From Fomitopsis serialis (taxonomy: Eukaryota; Basidiomycota; Agaricomycetes; Polyporales; Fomitopsidaceae), in contig NW_025954967.1 in the NCBI RefSeq assembly GCF_022376445.1, forward strand, positions 558,001-622,000: a DNA stretch of 64,000 nucleotides. The letters are read 5' to 3'. The translations under genes and the position numbers were made by a program. This document shows positions 1-11,540 of this stretch, one piece after another; the stretch's first letter is position 1; the number at the start of each line of letters is the position of its first letter. A model generated the notes under the pieces. It was not told where the DNA came from. It saw only the letters and a list, made by a program, of their open reading frames with translations, and did not search any database.

Positions 1-2269
1 ACAGGCACCCTCTTTGCATAAAATAGGTTACTCACACCCTTCGACACCCGGAACACATACCCATAGACCTGCGAGTTCTCCAGGTGCAACTTTTTATCAA
101 GCTCGAGGCTGATGTCACGCCCCGTCTTCTTGTGCTCCGCGTCCAGCCCGTCGCGCACCTCCTTCAGCTTGTCCGCGAGTGCCTGCAGCCGCGCGTCGTA
201 ATCCGGCTTAATGACGAAGTTGTGGTTTTCGAGCTCATCGAGGTCCAGCGTCTGCTCAACCATCTCGGCGTACTTGGACAGGCTGTTGTTGAACTCCTGC
301 AGACGAGGTAAGATAGGGAGTGGTGAGGCCGCACGGGTGCTTACTTTGAACTTGGTGAGGTAGGTCTCTTCGAGCAGGAACTTATACTCGTCGTTTGACG
401 TGTCGACGCTCTCGAGCACAGTGATGAAGCCTTCCAGCTAACACGAACGCCAAGACGTTATAGGGTCAATAGGTATGTGATGAGAAGATCTGGGTTACCT
501 TCAGAACGGCCTGATAGACTCGCACGACATCTTCAAGCGAGGCGACAGACTTCTGGAACCTCTTGCATATGCGGTGCATATCCGGCATCATCTTCAGGTA
601 GTCATCCTGTACAGTATTCATCAATCTGGACGCAAGGTGCTCTGTAAACAATCGGTCATACCTGCAAGATTCTGCGGGCGTTGGCATCATCGACAAAGGT
701 TTCAACGAGGTTCTGTCGTTTCCCTAAACATACCACTCTCTCAGCATCTCCACAACAGAACGGTTATCGTTGCCACCCACTGATCTCATGCAGGTTGACA
801 AGCGGTTGCTTCAACCAGCTCCCTAACAATCTCGACCCCTGCGCTGTCTTGCCCTTGTTCAGCAACCCAAACAACGTCGTATTCTTATTTGAGCCCTATA
901 TCGCGGTCAGTATCACGACCGCCCTCGACCGCTTTCAAAGACTCACAATGTTCCCAGGAGCCTCAGTAAGATTGAGTGCACGCAACGCACTCGCATCGAG
1001 CCGCATGTACTGCGACAAGTCATGTATGCGGATGCTGAACGTGCCGTGGTTGGACGGGTCGGAGAGGAGGGAGAGGTACGAAACGAGGGCAGACAACGCG
1101 GAAGGCGCAACTGGGAGGGAGAGTTCGGCTGAAAGGCATGACGCATATGAGCGGCAGGATTCCACTAGAAGAGAAACAGAGGTATATGCGCACGTATGAC
1201 CACCCCAGAGTCGACGCTTGACGTCGAGGGCATTGAGCTCGGGCTCAGCAGGCGCACCATGTCGTCTTTGATGTTCTTGGCCGTGAAGTCACCTGCAGGT
1301 GCTCAGCTCAATGTTTCGGCAAGACAGGGAATAAAGGGTTAGCCTACTGGGCTTCCGCTCCGTGATGACCACTCCACAGCGGTCTAGCACCTCCTTCAGC
1401 TTCTTCAATTCGAAGTCGCGCTCCGACGTGGCTTTAATCGTCCCTGTTGGTATCAGCGCCTCCTTGACCGACAACTGGATGATGAGAGTCTGTGCAACGC
1501 GATGTCTCCCTTAAATGAAACGCCTCCAAGCAACATAAACTCGTCACGCACCTCCATATTGGAGTACAGGTCATTGTCCACGAAGTCGGCGACGCCTATC
1601 TCACGCGTGCTCGTGTCGGCATACGCGATGCCAATCGTTTTCGTTCGCGCCTTTGATGTCTCACCGGGCGCAGTAGGTGAGGACGTGATTTTGATAGCCA
1701 TGACGATGGGCGCGGAGAGTATGTCTGTGTTCACGAACAAGAGGTCCTCGACAGCTTGTAGGTTTCCTGGTGACGCCTGAGAGTTGTTCACCAATTCAGA
1801 ATATACACATCCTCATCGAAGTCAACAGGGACATACCTCTTTATCCAGCTTGAACTTTGTCGCCTTCTTCCCCTGGCCCGCCTCCGGCCCCCATATCTCT
1901 ACCTTGAGCTGCCTCGCCGTCAGCGCATCCCTCAGAAACGACTTCGCCTGCCCCTCATTCAGCGTCACGCTTGGTAGGCCATTCCTGCCTCCGGGTCCAA
2001 GGTACTTGAGGACAGTGTTCGTGCGGAAGAGGTGCGTCGCCACGTAGAGCGCGTCTGGCCCGTGCGCGGAGTAGTACTCGCCTCGAAAGAAAAGACGTAG
2101 TGTGCCATTCTCTGGAGATTTTGGTGGGAGCTTGGCAAAGAAGGAGATGAATCCGGGATGGGAAGAGTTGTCTGAGACGGGATGAGGAATAATGGAGCCT
2201 ATAAAGCTATGGCATAGGCTTACCTATCTCATGGTCTGCATCCTTTTCCTTCCCGTACATTAGCGACAT
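1..2269 (-). CDS. MSH2: DNA mismatch repair protein MSH2, N-terminal part (gene runs off the window start)
   Basis: MSH2 pairs with MSH6 or MSH3 in the nucleus to recognise base mismatches and small loops. Read on the minus strand, the gene starts with ATG at 2269 and a short first exon ending at 2224. An intron (2223-2172) follows, and exon 2 continues with [13 protein letters not shown] and [16 protein letters not shown], typical of the MutS mismatch-binding domain. Later exons carry [14 protein letters not shown] (connector domain), [18 protein letters not shown] and [17 protein letters not shown] (start of the lever domain). The last visible exon reads [16 protein letters not shown] before a GTGAGT donor near the window edge. 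The clamp, ATPase and C-terminal parts lie outside. I saw no frameshift in the portion I read. The start was chosen because the exon 1 frame joins exon 2 through a clean GT-AG intron. Family identification is secure; individual intron limits are hand-made. Confidence 0.95.
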
Positions 2270-3606
2270 GTCGAGTAATACACAGAGAGTAGAATATAGC
2301 GAAAAACGACTCGCAGGAAGGAGGCGGAGGTATAAGAGCCAGCGGACGCGTTCTGTCCGACCGTCGCGTCGGAGTCGCGTCGACGCGTCTTGGGCGCCTG
2401 AGCGCGTCGCGATTTGGGACTCCGCCCCAAGGCAGTTTTCCTGGCCCACGCGTCTCTGGTTGTTGACCACGACTACGTCTTGCCTCGTCTCACAATATGT
2501 GCGTATCGTCAACGTCCTCCGAGTGTTTATGCTTTACGATCCTGTTCTAGATTTATATGCACAGGGTGTGCTCTCGCGCAAGCTCGCTGTCGTCTCAGGC
2601 GGCAAATGCGATAATTGATTTTGTCGTGTTAGTGGTGAGTCTTGGGCAGCACCATTTGTGTACAGACGCAGCGGCTTTGTCCACCGCAGCTTCTGAAGTG
2701 GTTTAACGGTGCAAGAGTGACGTGTACGCTTGTCGTACCTCTTCCTTTATTACTTTTGCGCCTCTCTTTGCCATGGTGTATGAGTTTGTCACGGAAGATA
2801 CATACGTTCCTCGCTCATTGTATAACGTAGTACGTTGAATTACAAGAATGGCAGTGTTGCTCCCATCCTATATGGATCAGCTGAGATGACGACTTCCAGT
2901 GCTCAGAAGTTCACGAGAGGACTGATGGTGTGGCATGTGGGCAGCGGATGGTTGCGGTAACTTCTGGAAATGGACAATCCGACTCGACTAACCTGGTTTG
3001 CCGTAGGCGACGTACGACCAATTATCGAGCGGGCCCGATGAGTTCCTCAGGCCCTAGTTTGCGGTGCGTGTACAGCGGTACTAGTATGGCTTGCATGTCG
3101 CGTTTGCTGAGGTTCTCTGGATAGCCGAAGTCGTTGTCGTCATGTCACATTGACGACGGGCATTTGCTCTTGTCTGGCAGATGCAGCAATATCTCTGATA
3201 ATTGTGACTGCAGAGTCTCTGGATGCCTTCCTGCTTTCGTCTGTTTCACAGGCTGCATCTTGAACTGGATTCTGTATCGATGGGTTCCCGCGACGATGGT
3301 GGGTTCCCCTGCACAGCTAGCGGATTAATGGTGGCCACATGCGATTGGGAAATACTATCAGCTCAGGCATTTACCTACGAGCGTTCTAGGTGAGGCCTCC
3401 ATCCGATGCTATTCAAGCACACCGATCGCACCTCTGAATACCGCTTCTCAGCGTTTCTCGCGGATCTCGGTGGAGTGCTAAACCGCTTGACCTTGACCTT
3501 GTGCTTGTGCCATTTGTGCCAGGTTTTTAGTGAGCTCGATGTCCGTATTCAGATCCTCCACCCGCGGACCCACACCATCCCGCCTGTTCGCTGTCTTGCG
3601 GATCAA
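2270..3606. other. Intergenic stretch, MSH2 promoter side; no gene recognised
   Basis: This stretch contains the MSH2 upstream region and the downstream flank of the truncated Pmp3 gene. Short open frames occur on both strands, but none resembles a known family or links by splice sites into a longer protein. I see no repeat or RNA gene. Confidence 0.5.
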
Positions 3607-3955
3607 TCAAAGCGCATGCTGGAGTGGCGTAAGTTAGATCCATGTCTCTAACCCGGGTACTTACGATGTGCCCAGGGACCACTGCACAGCTGACAGAACG
3701 GGTCAGTTCAAGCACATCGAACCCTAGCAGATACGTACTCACCATGTCAGGATAATGTTGCAGAAAAGATTTGTATCGCAGCCCGTAATCATCCACACCG
3801 CCACGGGTGGGAAGAACATAGTATTCTACCACGACGAGTTTTCAGCCGTCAGAACACTCTTCGACCCCAACCGTAGCACTATGCGGTACGACTATACCTA
3901 CTAAGATCAAGTCACTGGTGCTAATCTGACTGCCATCGGGCTCGGGGGGAGACAT
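3607..3955 (-). CDS. Pmp3/UPF0057 family plasma-membrane proteolipid, short tandem paralogue
   Basis: Pmp3 proteins are tiny two-helix plasma-membrane proteins affecting membrane potential and cation tolerance. Four exons splice cleanly: 3955-3902, 3825-3743, 3689-3665 and 3618-3607. They give about 57 residues starting MSPPEPDGSQISTSDLIL. A first helix with FFPPVAVWMITGC follows, matching the FPPVAV-type core of yeast Pmp3, then NIILT, VPGHI and HAL. The frame stops at TGA (3609-3607) directly after HAL, exactly where the neighbour at 5461-5998 reads HAFWLIYKK. TGG in the neighbour corresponds to TGA here. Intron positions and phases match the neighbour exon by exon, so the two arose by tandem duplication. 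Yeast Pmp3 is itself only 55 residues, so the short form could still work, but the second helix is clipped. It is either a functional short paralogue or an early pseudogene. Confidence 0.75.
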
Positions 3956-5460
3956 TGCGAACTTGGAGAGTATGGAGTATACAGGAAGGCAGCTTGGATA
4001 TGAATGTGCTTGTAGAGTATAGGCAAGTGGGTTCGTGCGATGGAAATATAGCTGAGTGGTCCCCATTAGACCACGATATAATGTACCGGGACTCTCCGCG
4101 CAACTCCCTAGACGTTTGTCCAGATGTTGGGTGAGCGTGTTCGCTACCCAACCAATCGCCGATCGCTGGAGGATGATCCCATCGATCAAGATCCAGGAAT
4201 CCAAACAGGTGACTCCGATGAGCGCCATATACTTACCGTACGTCGCACCTCGAGTCCGACGATCGTATGTACTATATTGAATGCTCGCCATATGTTTTGG
4301 GTTTAGAACTCGAAGGTTGCTACCAGTTGCTTCCGAATCCTAAATTTTATTGTCGAACGCTGAGTTGAACATTTTTTCCGCGGGCAAGTTCCCTCTCGTC
4401 TCCGCTTGACCAAATACCGATGGATGCTCGATGCAAAGTTAAGTGCGCCTGACCGAATCTCTCGCCACGGCCTTTCACTTTGTCCACCTCTCAGAATCAC
4501 TCGTGCGTTGCTGGCAATGTTTAGCAAACGGATAGCAGAGGAGAAGGCCCGACGGAGGCACCGGTCGAAGATGCGTTAGTAGCGCCCAACGATTAAACGA
4601 CAACTGCGTTCACTGAGCTGACATTCTTGTACAGGGCGTGCACCATGTCATGGGTGGTTCCTCACCCTAGAAGAGTTTAAGGGGCTGGGAATGTTCTTGG
4701 AGAACAGACATTAAGTCATTGCTATTTTGTCCGATCTACTTACTTGGAGCCTACGACGAGGCTCTCACTGAAATGAGCACCGGGAGCCCTTCAGGCTTCA
4801 AATTGGTACCGCGCCGCAACACAAGACGTTGAGCATCAAGTCTCTGTGACAATACCACAGATAGGCGCGTCAAGTCTCTATCTCGGAGTCTGTGATAATA
4901 CCACAGGTAGGCGCGTCAACTTAAGGCCCTCAGAAGGTTCACCAAAAGAACAACATGGCGTAAGCACGAGGCGAATTTCCATCTAATTACATCCCACCGA
5001 CTTCCATGGGAACTGCAGACGAGCGTAACTCGGAGAAGTCGTCCAGACAGCGGCTATCGATGCCATTGAACAACTCGGACGGAGCATTGCCGCAACGCTC
5101 ACCAGCACGCAAGTATGTAGATGCTGAGTTGGTAGCATGTATCGCACTGGGTGGCCAGCATTGTTGCTGCTAAGTGTTCTTAATGTTCACTGATTCCAGA
5201 CTCTGCCTGGGTAGTAGTACCCACTCACACGGAAGCCAGCCGCAGTCTATCCGACCGCGTAGCCAGACTGCGTCCGGAGAGTGCGCATGCACGTTGCGCA
5301 CGAATTCCGGGGTCCAGATAGATTACATTCAACTGCAAGGGCGATGACTCATCGAGAATATGGCATACAACGTCAAGAATATCGATGTCCAGAGAGAAGA
5401 ACAGGTCGTCCAATAATGTTCAAATCAGGTGGTATCCAATGCGACATGTGGGCCACGCCT
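3956..5460. other. Spacer between the two Pmp3 paralogues
   Basis: This is about 1.5 kb between the tandem Pmp3 copies. It holds the presumed promoter of the short copy, the 3' flank of the long copy, and a small imperfect repeat at 4840-4919. Open frames on both strands are short and unrecognised. I found no further Pmp3-like exon. Confidence 0.5.
4840..4919. repeat. Imperfect tandem repeat, two units of 32-34 bp
   Basis: Unit 1 (4840-4873) and unit 2 (4888-4919) share AATACCACAG/AATACCACAGG cores followed by TAGGCGCGTCAA. They differ by a few substitutions and a 2-bp indel and are separated by 14 bp. Confidence 0.8.
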
Positions 5461-5998
5461 TTACCGCACGTATGCCCCGTCCGTGGCACCATAGTTGACG
5501 CCAGGTGGAGGCACAGCACTTGACTGGTCGTAGAGGGGCTCGTACTGACCGCTTCCGATGTCTGTGAATCCGTCAGTCTCACAACCCTTGTAACGAATAT
5601 GTAATATGCACGTACAACGGAAGCCACCGCGACCATACCGCTCTTCGGCCTGCATCTTCTTGTAGATCAACCAGAAGGCATGCTGGAATTGTCATGAGCA
5701 AGATTAGGAGTCCAGGTACACCATCACTTACAAGGTGACCAGGGAGGTATCCAAGGCTGACGGAAGGGGTCAGCTCAAATGCATCGAACGATAGTAGAGT
5801 GATATTCACATCGTCAAACAGATATTGATGAGGAGGTCACAGCTACAGCCCGTGATCATCGCCGCCGCTGCAGGCGGGAAAATGATAGCAATCTACGACA
5901 ACGCAAACGTAGCCATTAGAAGACCATCCCCCTGGTCACAACCTCAGCACTCCGTCGCTCACCAGGATCAAGCAAATGTCGGAGCCGCGGACAGGCAT
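5461..5998 (-). CDS. Pmp3/UPF0057 family plasma-membrane proteolipid, long form
   Basis: Five exons splice without disruption: 5998-5963, 5892-5810, 5756-5732, 5682-5616 and 5561-5461. The protein begins MPVRGSDICLILIAIIFPP. It continues through MITGC, CDLLINICLTILGYLPGH and HAFWLIYKKMQAEERYG, the classic Pmp3 pattern of a Pro-Pro hydrophobic helix, a Gly-Cys turn and an LGYLPG second helix. A charged, Gly/Tyr-rich tail of about 40 residues ends at TAA (5463-5461). Such tails are common in filamentous-fungal members. By family knowledge it sits in the plasma membrane and modulates membrane potential under salt or cation stress. A TATAA-like element lies about 140 bp upstream on the minus strand (near 6136-6144). 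The exon map is identical in pattern to the shorter copy at 3607-3955. Confidence 0.9.
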
Positions 5999-7115
5999 TG
6001 TGAATATGAGGCGGATGAACTGAACAAAGCCAAGAGGTTGGTATGGGTTCGGATGGCTTTTGAGAGCCTGCGAGTGGATGCGTAAGTACAGGAGCAGTAC
6101 AGGAGAGAAACGCAACAGCGCAGTGGGTGGCAGCCACCTTATAACCGCACTGCGGGCGCGGCTGGGGTGACGTAGGGCGGAGCCGTGGGCGCTTTCGAAC
6201 CGATCTGACGTGAGGCGAACCGATGCGATTGCTGGCGCGTCGACACTTCGATCGTCTGTGTGGGCTCGAGCTCACCGAGTCACGACGATGTAAGTACCGT
6301 CTTCCTTCGTAGGTCCTGTGAAGTCACACTGCGACCCCGGCCTATACGTTAGCGACTACAGTAGAATGTCGTACCGAAGCACTTCGGCTAATCAGCGCCT
6401 TTTACTCCAGTAACGTTCTCAGGGCCAGCTCCAGCCGTGATTTCCTAGCAGTCTCGCACTGAGCAGGAGAAGTCAAACACTTCTACTTCTACTGATTTAG
6501 ACGTCCACCTCGATGGCCTCGTCACAAGGAATGTCTGACGTGTCAAAGTGAGTAGTCAGATGCAATTCTGAATGGCGACCAAACATCTGATCTACACACA
6601 GGGCTAGGGACTCGATTGACAAAGGCTGGCGTGACGATAAATCTCCCACACGCTTTGTTACGCCTTCGTGTGTTTCCTCATGCATCGCATGTGTACATGC
6701 ATGTCTGTGTGTTCCTGTTAACAGTTGCAAACCCAGAGTCCCTTCCTATCTATGTCCAGTAATCAATGGAGAGGTACGCATCTCCCTCTGCCAGTGGTGA
6801 TCTGCCAAACTCCCGTGGCTATAACCTCAGCGACCACACAGCTACGGAAATAGGCCCCTTCAATTCATTCTCTTCAAGTTACCGCTCTCAAATTAGCCCT
6901 GCAAACAGCTCCGCTGGGGGTGGGCCGGCCCGGACTGAAATCAGAAGGTTCGTTATTGTGTCACTTGATCGAGTCCTGGAGAATCTCACTCTCAGACCTC
7001 CAAGAAGTGATTGGCCGGAAGCAACGGAAATGACACGCTCCCTTGTTGCGTCTCGTATAAAGGTCGATTGGTCCGTGACAATGTCCCTCTACCGAGCTCA
7101 TTGCGGCCCTCCACA
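5999..7115. other. Divergent promoter region between Pmp3 (-) and pectinesterase (+)
   Basis: About 1.1 kb without a recognisable gene. Near the Pmp3 side there is a small palindrome (GGTGGCAGCCACC) beside the TATAA-like motif. Near the pectinesterase side there is a TATAAAG. Open frames here are short and unrecognised. Confidence 0.5.
7056..7062 (+). promoter_or_regulatory. TATA box of the pectinesterase gene
   Basis: TATAAAG lies 60 bp before the pectinesterase ATG at 7116, a plausible core-promoter position for a short 5' leader. There is no other support. Confidence 0.5.
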
Positions 7116-8403
7116 ATGGTGTCGGGAAGCTGGACGTCGTGGTTTTGCTCATTCCTAGCGGTTACGCATCTGTCCGCCACGCTCGCGTTTGCGCTAGCGT
7201 TCGACCGCGCAGCATGCCAGTACCCAACGGACGACCCTCTCGAGAGCTGTCCATCCGACACGCTTCTCGTCGGTCCCTCCGGAAACTTCAGCACCATCCA
7301 GTCCGCGGTGCTGAGCCTTCCCAACGATACGACTCCATACATCATCCTCGTCGAGTCCGGCAACTACACCGAACAAGTGAATGTCACGCGTCCGGGACCG
7401 CTCTACCTCCTGGGCCAGACGCGCTCGCCCAACGACCGCACGCAGAACACCGTCGCGGTGTATTGGGCGGCCATCGCGGGCACTGGGGACAACGCATACA
7501 CTAGCACGCTCACCGTCGCACCGACGCTCAATGCCAGTCTGACTGGCTCGGGCCCGACGGGCAACCCGGTACCTCCTGGGACCCCGTTTGGCAACACGGA
7601 CTTCAGGGTGTACAATATGGACTTCATCAATGACTATGCACCGTACTCCGACGACCCGAGCTTGGCCGTGAGCGTCAGCTACGCAAACACCGGGTTCTAC
7701 TACGCTGGGTTCTATAGTTACCAGGATACGGTGAGACAATTATCCTTGTGTGTGATGTCACGGAAACTCATCCTTCACTACCATACAGGTATATATCGGC
7801 AAGCTCGGAAACGGGTACTTCTACGACAGCGAAGTCGCCGGCCAGACTGACTTCTTCTACGGCTTCGGGACTGCCTGGGTGCAGTCGTCCCTCGTAACCC
7901 TGCGTGGCTGCGGAGGAGGCATCACAGCGTGGAAAGGCACCAACACCACCTTCGAGAATAAATACGGCATTTACATCCACGACTCCGCCGTCATCAAGGC
8001 GAATAACAGCCTGAGCATTGCTGGCCAGTGTGCGCTCGGCAGGCCATGGGTACGTCCCATTTTTACAGCTATCGTTGACTCAGCTCACTCTCCCTACCCC
8101 ACCACCCAGAACGCCCAGATGCGCGCGATCTTTGTGAACAACTACCTGGACGACAGCATCCGGCCCGCAGGGTACATCGAATGGCAGAGCACGGACCCGC
8201 GGATCGACTATAACACGACGATGGGCGAGTTCTACGATGTTGGACCTGGCTTCAACCTCACGGGCAGGCTCGATGGCGGTGTGACGACGCTGCTGACACC
8301 GGAGGAATACGCGGCGTATGCGACCGTCGAGCAGGTGTTCCAGTACCCGTTCAGCGGGGAGTACGGGAATGTGGGGTGGATTGACTTCGCTCCGTGGAGT
8401 TAG
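7116..8403 (+). CDS. Secreted pectinesterase (carbohydrate esterase family 8)
   Basis: The enzyme removes methyl esters from plant pectin outside the cell, opening it to pectate lyases and polygalacturonases. Three exons (7116-7730, 7789-8049, 8110-8403) splice cleanly and end at TAG. The N-terminus MVSGSWTSWFCSFLAVTHLS followed by an Ala/Leu-rich stretch is a signal peptide, which is why I chose ATG 7116. The right-handed beta-helix family motifs appear in order: GPSGNFSTIQSAV, SGNYTEQV (the G-x-Y-x-E box), YSYQDTVYIGKLGNGYFYD, GQTDFFYGFGTAWVQ (the Asp-containing catalytic strand) and ALGRPW. The QAVA-type motif is poorly conserved. Several N-x-S/T sites suggest glycosylation. Length, about 390 residues, is normal. 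The gene is typical of plant-degrading basidiomycetes. Confidence 0.93.
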
Positions 8404-8698
8404 CGATTGGTGAAGATGTATCCTCAATCACTGCCCGTTGCGAGGCCAGCATGAAGATGTCTACGGTCCACACATGCAACCACAGTTGATTATCATAATA
8501 TAAACCAAGTACGCTGTGACATTCCTCCGCACGAGCCTGTCTCACGACCATGGCACTTGTGACGACCGCGTCTATCTGTCACGTCCGAGGACGAATGATT
8601 TGAAGTTGCTGCCTTCGTTCTTCAAAGCTTCATGATCAGGCTCCCGCGAATTGACTTGTCGTCTGTCTGGGGTCGATTTCGACTGATAGCACAGTACA

Positions 8699-8740
8699 GA
8701 AGCACTACTTCGTATGCTTCCATGTACGAAGTAGTGCTTC
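8699..8740. repeat. Perfect 16-bp inverted repeat with a 10-bp loop
   Basis: Arm GAAGCACTACTTCGTA (8699-8714) is followed by ten bases and its exact reverse complement (8725-8740). It could form a strong hairpin. It lies about 300 bp past the pectinesterase stop codon. Confidence 0.9.
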
Positions 8741-9472
8741 CGTTTAGGTGCTGCAGCATGGTATGCTCCAGGTTTGCTTTTGACTCGTGACCGTATGTCA
8801 GGATTCACGAATCCTGCAGCCTACCAACTTACATGCCTTCGCTTGTGCGAGTTACGAGTGCACCTGCATGCATCGTGCAACGTCACGCTGTTGGGGGAAG
8901 TGCATGCGGCTGAACTCTAAAGCATAGCTTCAACGTACAAGAACAAACGGAACGTACGGCCACCCTGATCGAAGGCATCTACGGGCGATGGGGCGATGGC
9001 TCAGGCTGCCTGAGCGCGAGTGGCCAGATGCGCTCCTATGCTCATTCTCATGATTGCCATACATACCACAAGACATGCATGTCCCCGGAGTCACCGGGCG
9101 CAATTGTGAGAGATGGCGATGGCGCCTATCTGCTCCTATCGACTGGAAGACGTCCGGTGAGCGTTCTCATCCATCCAGTGGGTGTGGCGGAATACACTCA
9201 GACTCAGATATGGTTCATTCGTTGCTCCTCTGCAGAGACAGCGTGCATATATGTGCATATTGCTCTCCGGTCCTGTCAGTGAACGGGTGTGAATTGCCGC
9301 ATCGCGGCCCACTGGAGGTACTATCACTAGCGCTTGTAATGGTGCATGTTTACAGCTTCGTCCAGATGTACCACGGGGAAGCATCCTACCAGTGATTGTT
9401 TTGTGCTGAGGCACTGTTCCCAATCATATCCCATGAGAAGAATCGGACCTATCTAACCACACATCGATGTCT

Positions 9473-9478
9473 TATATA
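9473..9478 (+). promoter_or_regulatory. Possible TATA element of the DUF6534 gene
   Basis: TATATA lies 95 bp before the ATG at 9573. It is suggestive only. Confidence 0.35.
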
Positions 9479-9572
9479 CTTACAGCACTGCAACTTCCCG
9501 GCGGGCCCGCCTTACACCCCCATCCGTGTCCCACCACTCCCATCCGTTCCGATCGAACCTCGTCCCTCGAAG

Positions 9573-11540
9573 ATGGGAGAATACGACTCTACGTATGGAG
9601 CTGCGCACCTGGGTGTATGCATAGCGTGCATGTGCGCCTGCCCGTCATCTATGTTGGCCCACGCTCATGCGCGAGGCGATGCAGCTTGTACGGAGTGACG
9701 AACCTGCAGACGTTCCTCTATTTCAGAACCTTTCCCGATGATAAGCTATGGCATAAAGTGGGCGTGTTCTGGCTTTGGTGAGACCGAATTGTCCTCCGAG
9801 TCGATGTGGCGTCACGTTTATGATTGCTGATATATCGCCCCAGGTTTCTGGACACAGTCCATATCGTACTGTGCGTATACATGGTGTACTACTATGTTAT
9901 CACCGAGTTCGGAAACGAGTTTGCGCTTCTGACGCTAAATTGGAGTATAAAGGTGTGCCCTTTGCTTCTGTGCGAATGCAGCTCATAGACCGGATCGGGT
10001 TTTCATTTGTACTTAGGCGCAACTGATCGTGGAGGTATGCCGATGGTTTACTTCCTACCAATAGCTCTCATTGTCTGATGATCTGCGAAACATCTGTAGG
10101 CTCTCGTCATCTCCAGCGCACAGACGTGAGTACTCAACCACTCCTGCGCCACTTCATGCTCACAAGTGCGATCTAGTCTTTATACTATACGCATCTGGAA
10201 ACGTAACTCGACCTCTTCTCTTACTAGTAATGAGTCTGAATGGTCGTCCATAGTCGATGCGTCGATCCCGCGCGAACTCGGAGACAGAGGTAGCAAATAC
10301 CGCATAGTCCCTGGTATCGTCGTATGTGTCTCCGGCCATTATCCAGGGCGTCTCTCACGCATGGTTGCTGCTCACTCTGCAGATCGTAGCTCTCCTGTCT
10401 GGTTATGGTGTGTCTGATCGCGTGGTTGTCTCAGTGCCAAATTGACGACAATTTGTAGCTTGTAGTCTTGGTAAGCCCGGGCCCTCTCGTAGCTGCCTAT
10501 CCCACTGCTGACATCATGCGCATATGATCATTCAGTCTTCTGCTATGAAATGTAAGCAAGCACACTCCTGCCGCTCGTGTTGTCGTGCTGACCCTCGGTG
10601 TTCCTAGTCCTCGCCACAGCTATATAGCGGATTTCTTCGGGAGAGGACTCGTATGTCTCAGTATCTTGACTTTTTGAGCATGGAGTGTCTCACCACCGCT
10701 CACCGCCACCGCCCAGTGGATCACTTACTATGCGGACATCAACGCAGCAGTCGTGGATGCAGTAATCGCCGGTGCTCTGTGTTACCTCCTTGCGCGCTGT
10801 CGCACAGGCTACACGAGGTACGCTATCTTCCCCATTACCCACTACCCAATTCTCCATATACTGACACGCTGGCGTTCCACAGAATGGACTCGACCCTCGG
10901 TTGGCTGATGTTCTACATACTCAATACAGGTGTTATCACCTGGTGTGTTTATATTGTTGCGCCGTATGACCAACGAGTAACCATACTTTCTTGCAGCATT
11001 TGTGCAGTCATCACCGTGATCATGGTGCGCAATCCCGAAAGATCGAACTTATGACATGCTTCATGCCCTCGTCTTTTAGGTGAAAACCTTGCCATATACC
11101 TTCGGTGTAATTGCCGCACAAGTGATACAAACAAAACGTACGTAGGCACGGCCTCGCCGTCACTGCACCACTAAAGCTTACCAAAACACTTACCAGTATA
11201 CGTCAACTCCTACCTCGCCCTGTAAGTCCTCCCAGTTTCCACATCTAACAGTCGTTCACCTTCCTCTTCCACCCGTAGTACCAACGCCCGTAGCTCCCTC
11301 CGCCTCCAAAACCACCGACGTGCCCTCTCCATTGAATACATGCTCCGCCCCATCGGGCCCCCAAGTACGTCGCGCCGCTCAGACAATAGCATCAACACCG
11401 GGAAGGACCCACTATTCCCCGAAGAGAGCCACACGGCTGGGTCGAACGCTCGTGTCGAGCTGTCGCCAGTCCTACATCGCAACAGTACTATCTATATTGG
11501 AGACGACAAGAAGGCGACGATGGCGGAGGAGAACGTATGA
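9573..11540 (+). CDS. DUF6534-type seven-helix membrane protein
   Basis: Members are agaricomycete-specific multi-pass membrane proteins of unknown function, often in large families. The gene has about a dozen short exons. Clear ones are 9573-9625 (MGEYDSTYGAAHLG), 9685-9777 (LYGVTNLQTFLYFRTFPDDK), 9844-9952 (FLDTVHIVLCVYMVYYYVI), 10017-10034, 10100-10125, 10177-10321 (TLYTIRIWKR), 10383-10407 (IVALLSGYG), 10717-10817 (WITYYADINAAVVDAVIAG then LARCRTGYTR), 10883-10942 (MDSTLGWLMFYILNTGVIT) and 10997-11024. The later exons give VYVNSYLAL and TNARSSLRLQNHRRAL. The tail after 11280 is hydrophilic and ends at TGA 11540. The motifs R-T-G-Y...D-S...NTG and N-S-x-L-A-x-x-N-A-R are hallmarks of the family. 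The stretch 10408-10716 is uncertain; an exon near 10608-10650 gives the best fit. No disabling change is needed elsewhere. Confidence 0.85.

Larger units (their letters stand above)
8404..9572. other. Intergenic stretch downstream of the pectinesterase
   Basis: This stretch holds the pectinesterase 3' flank, a perfect hairpin at 8699-8740 and the promoter of the DUF6534 gene. Short open frames around 9028-9420 are not recognisable. Confidence 0.5.

Noticed and set aside
3607..3832. Long minus-strand frame (VEYYVLPTRGGVDDYGLR...) as a separate gene
   Set aside because: It is the wrong reading frame of the Pmp3 exon; shifting by one base gives the family sequence with clean introns.
7194..7739. 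181-codon minus-strand open frame
   Set aside because: It lies opposite the pectinesterase exon, whose motifs are unmistakable; GC-rich coding DNA produces such shadows.
8699..8740. Hairpin as a bacterial-type rho-independent terminator
   Set aside because: The organism is eukaryotic and no T-run follows the stem.
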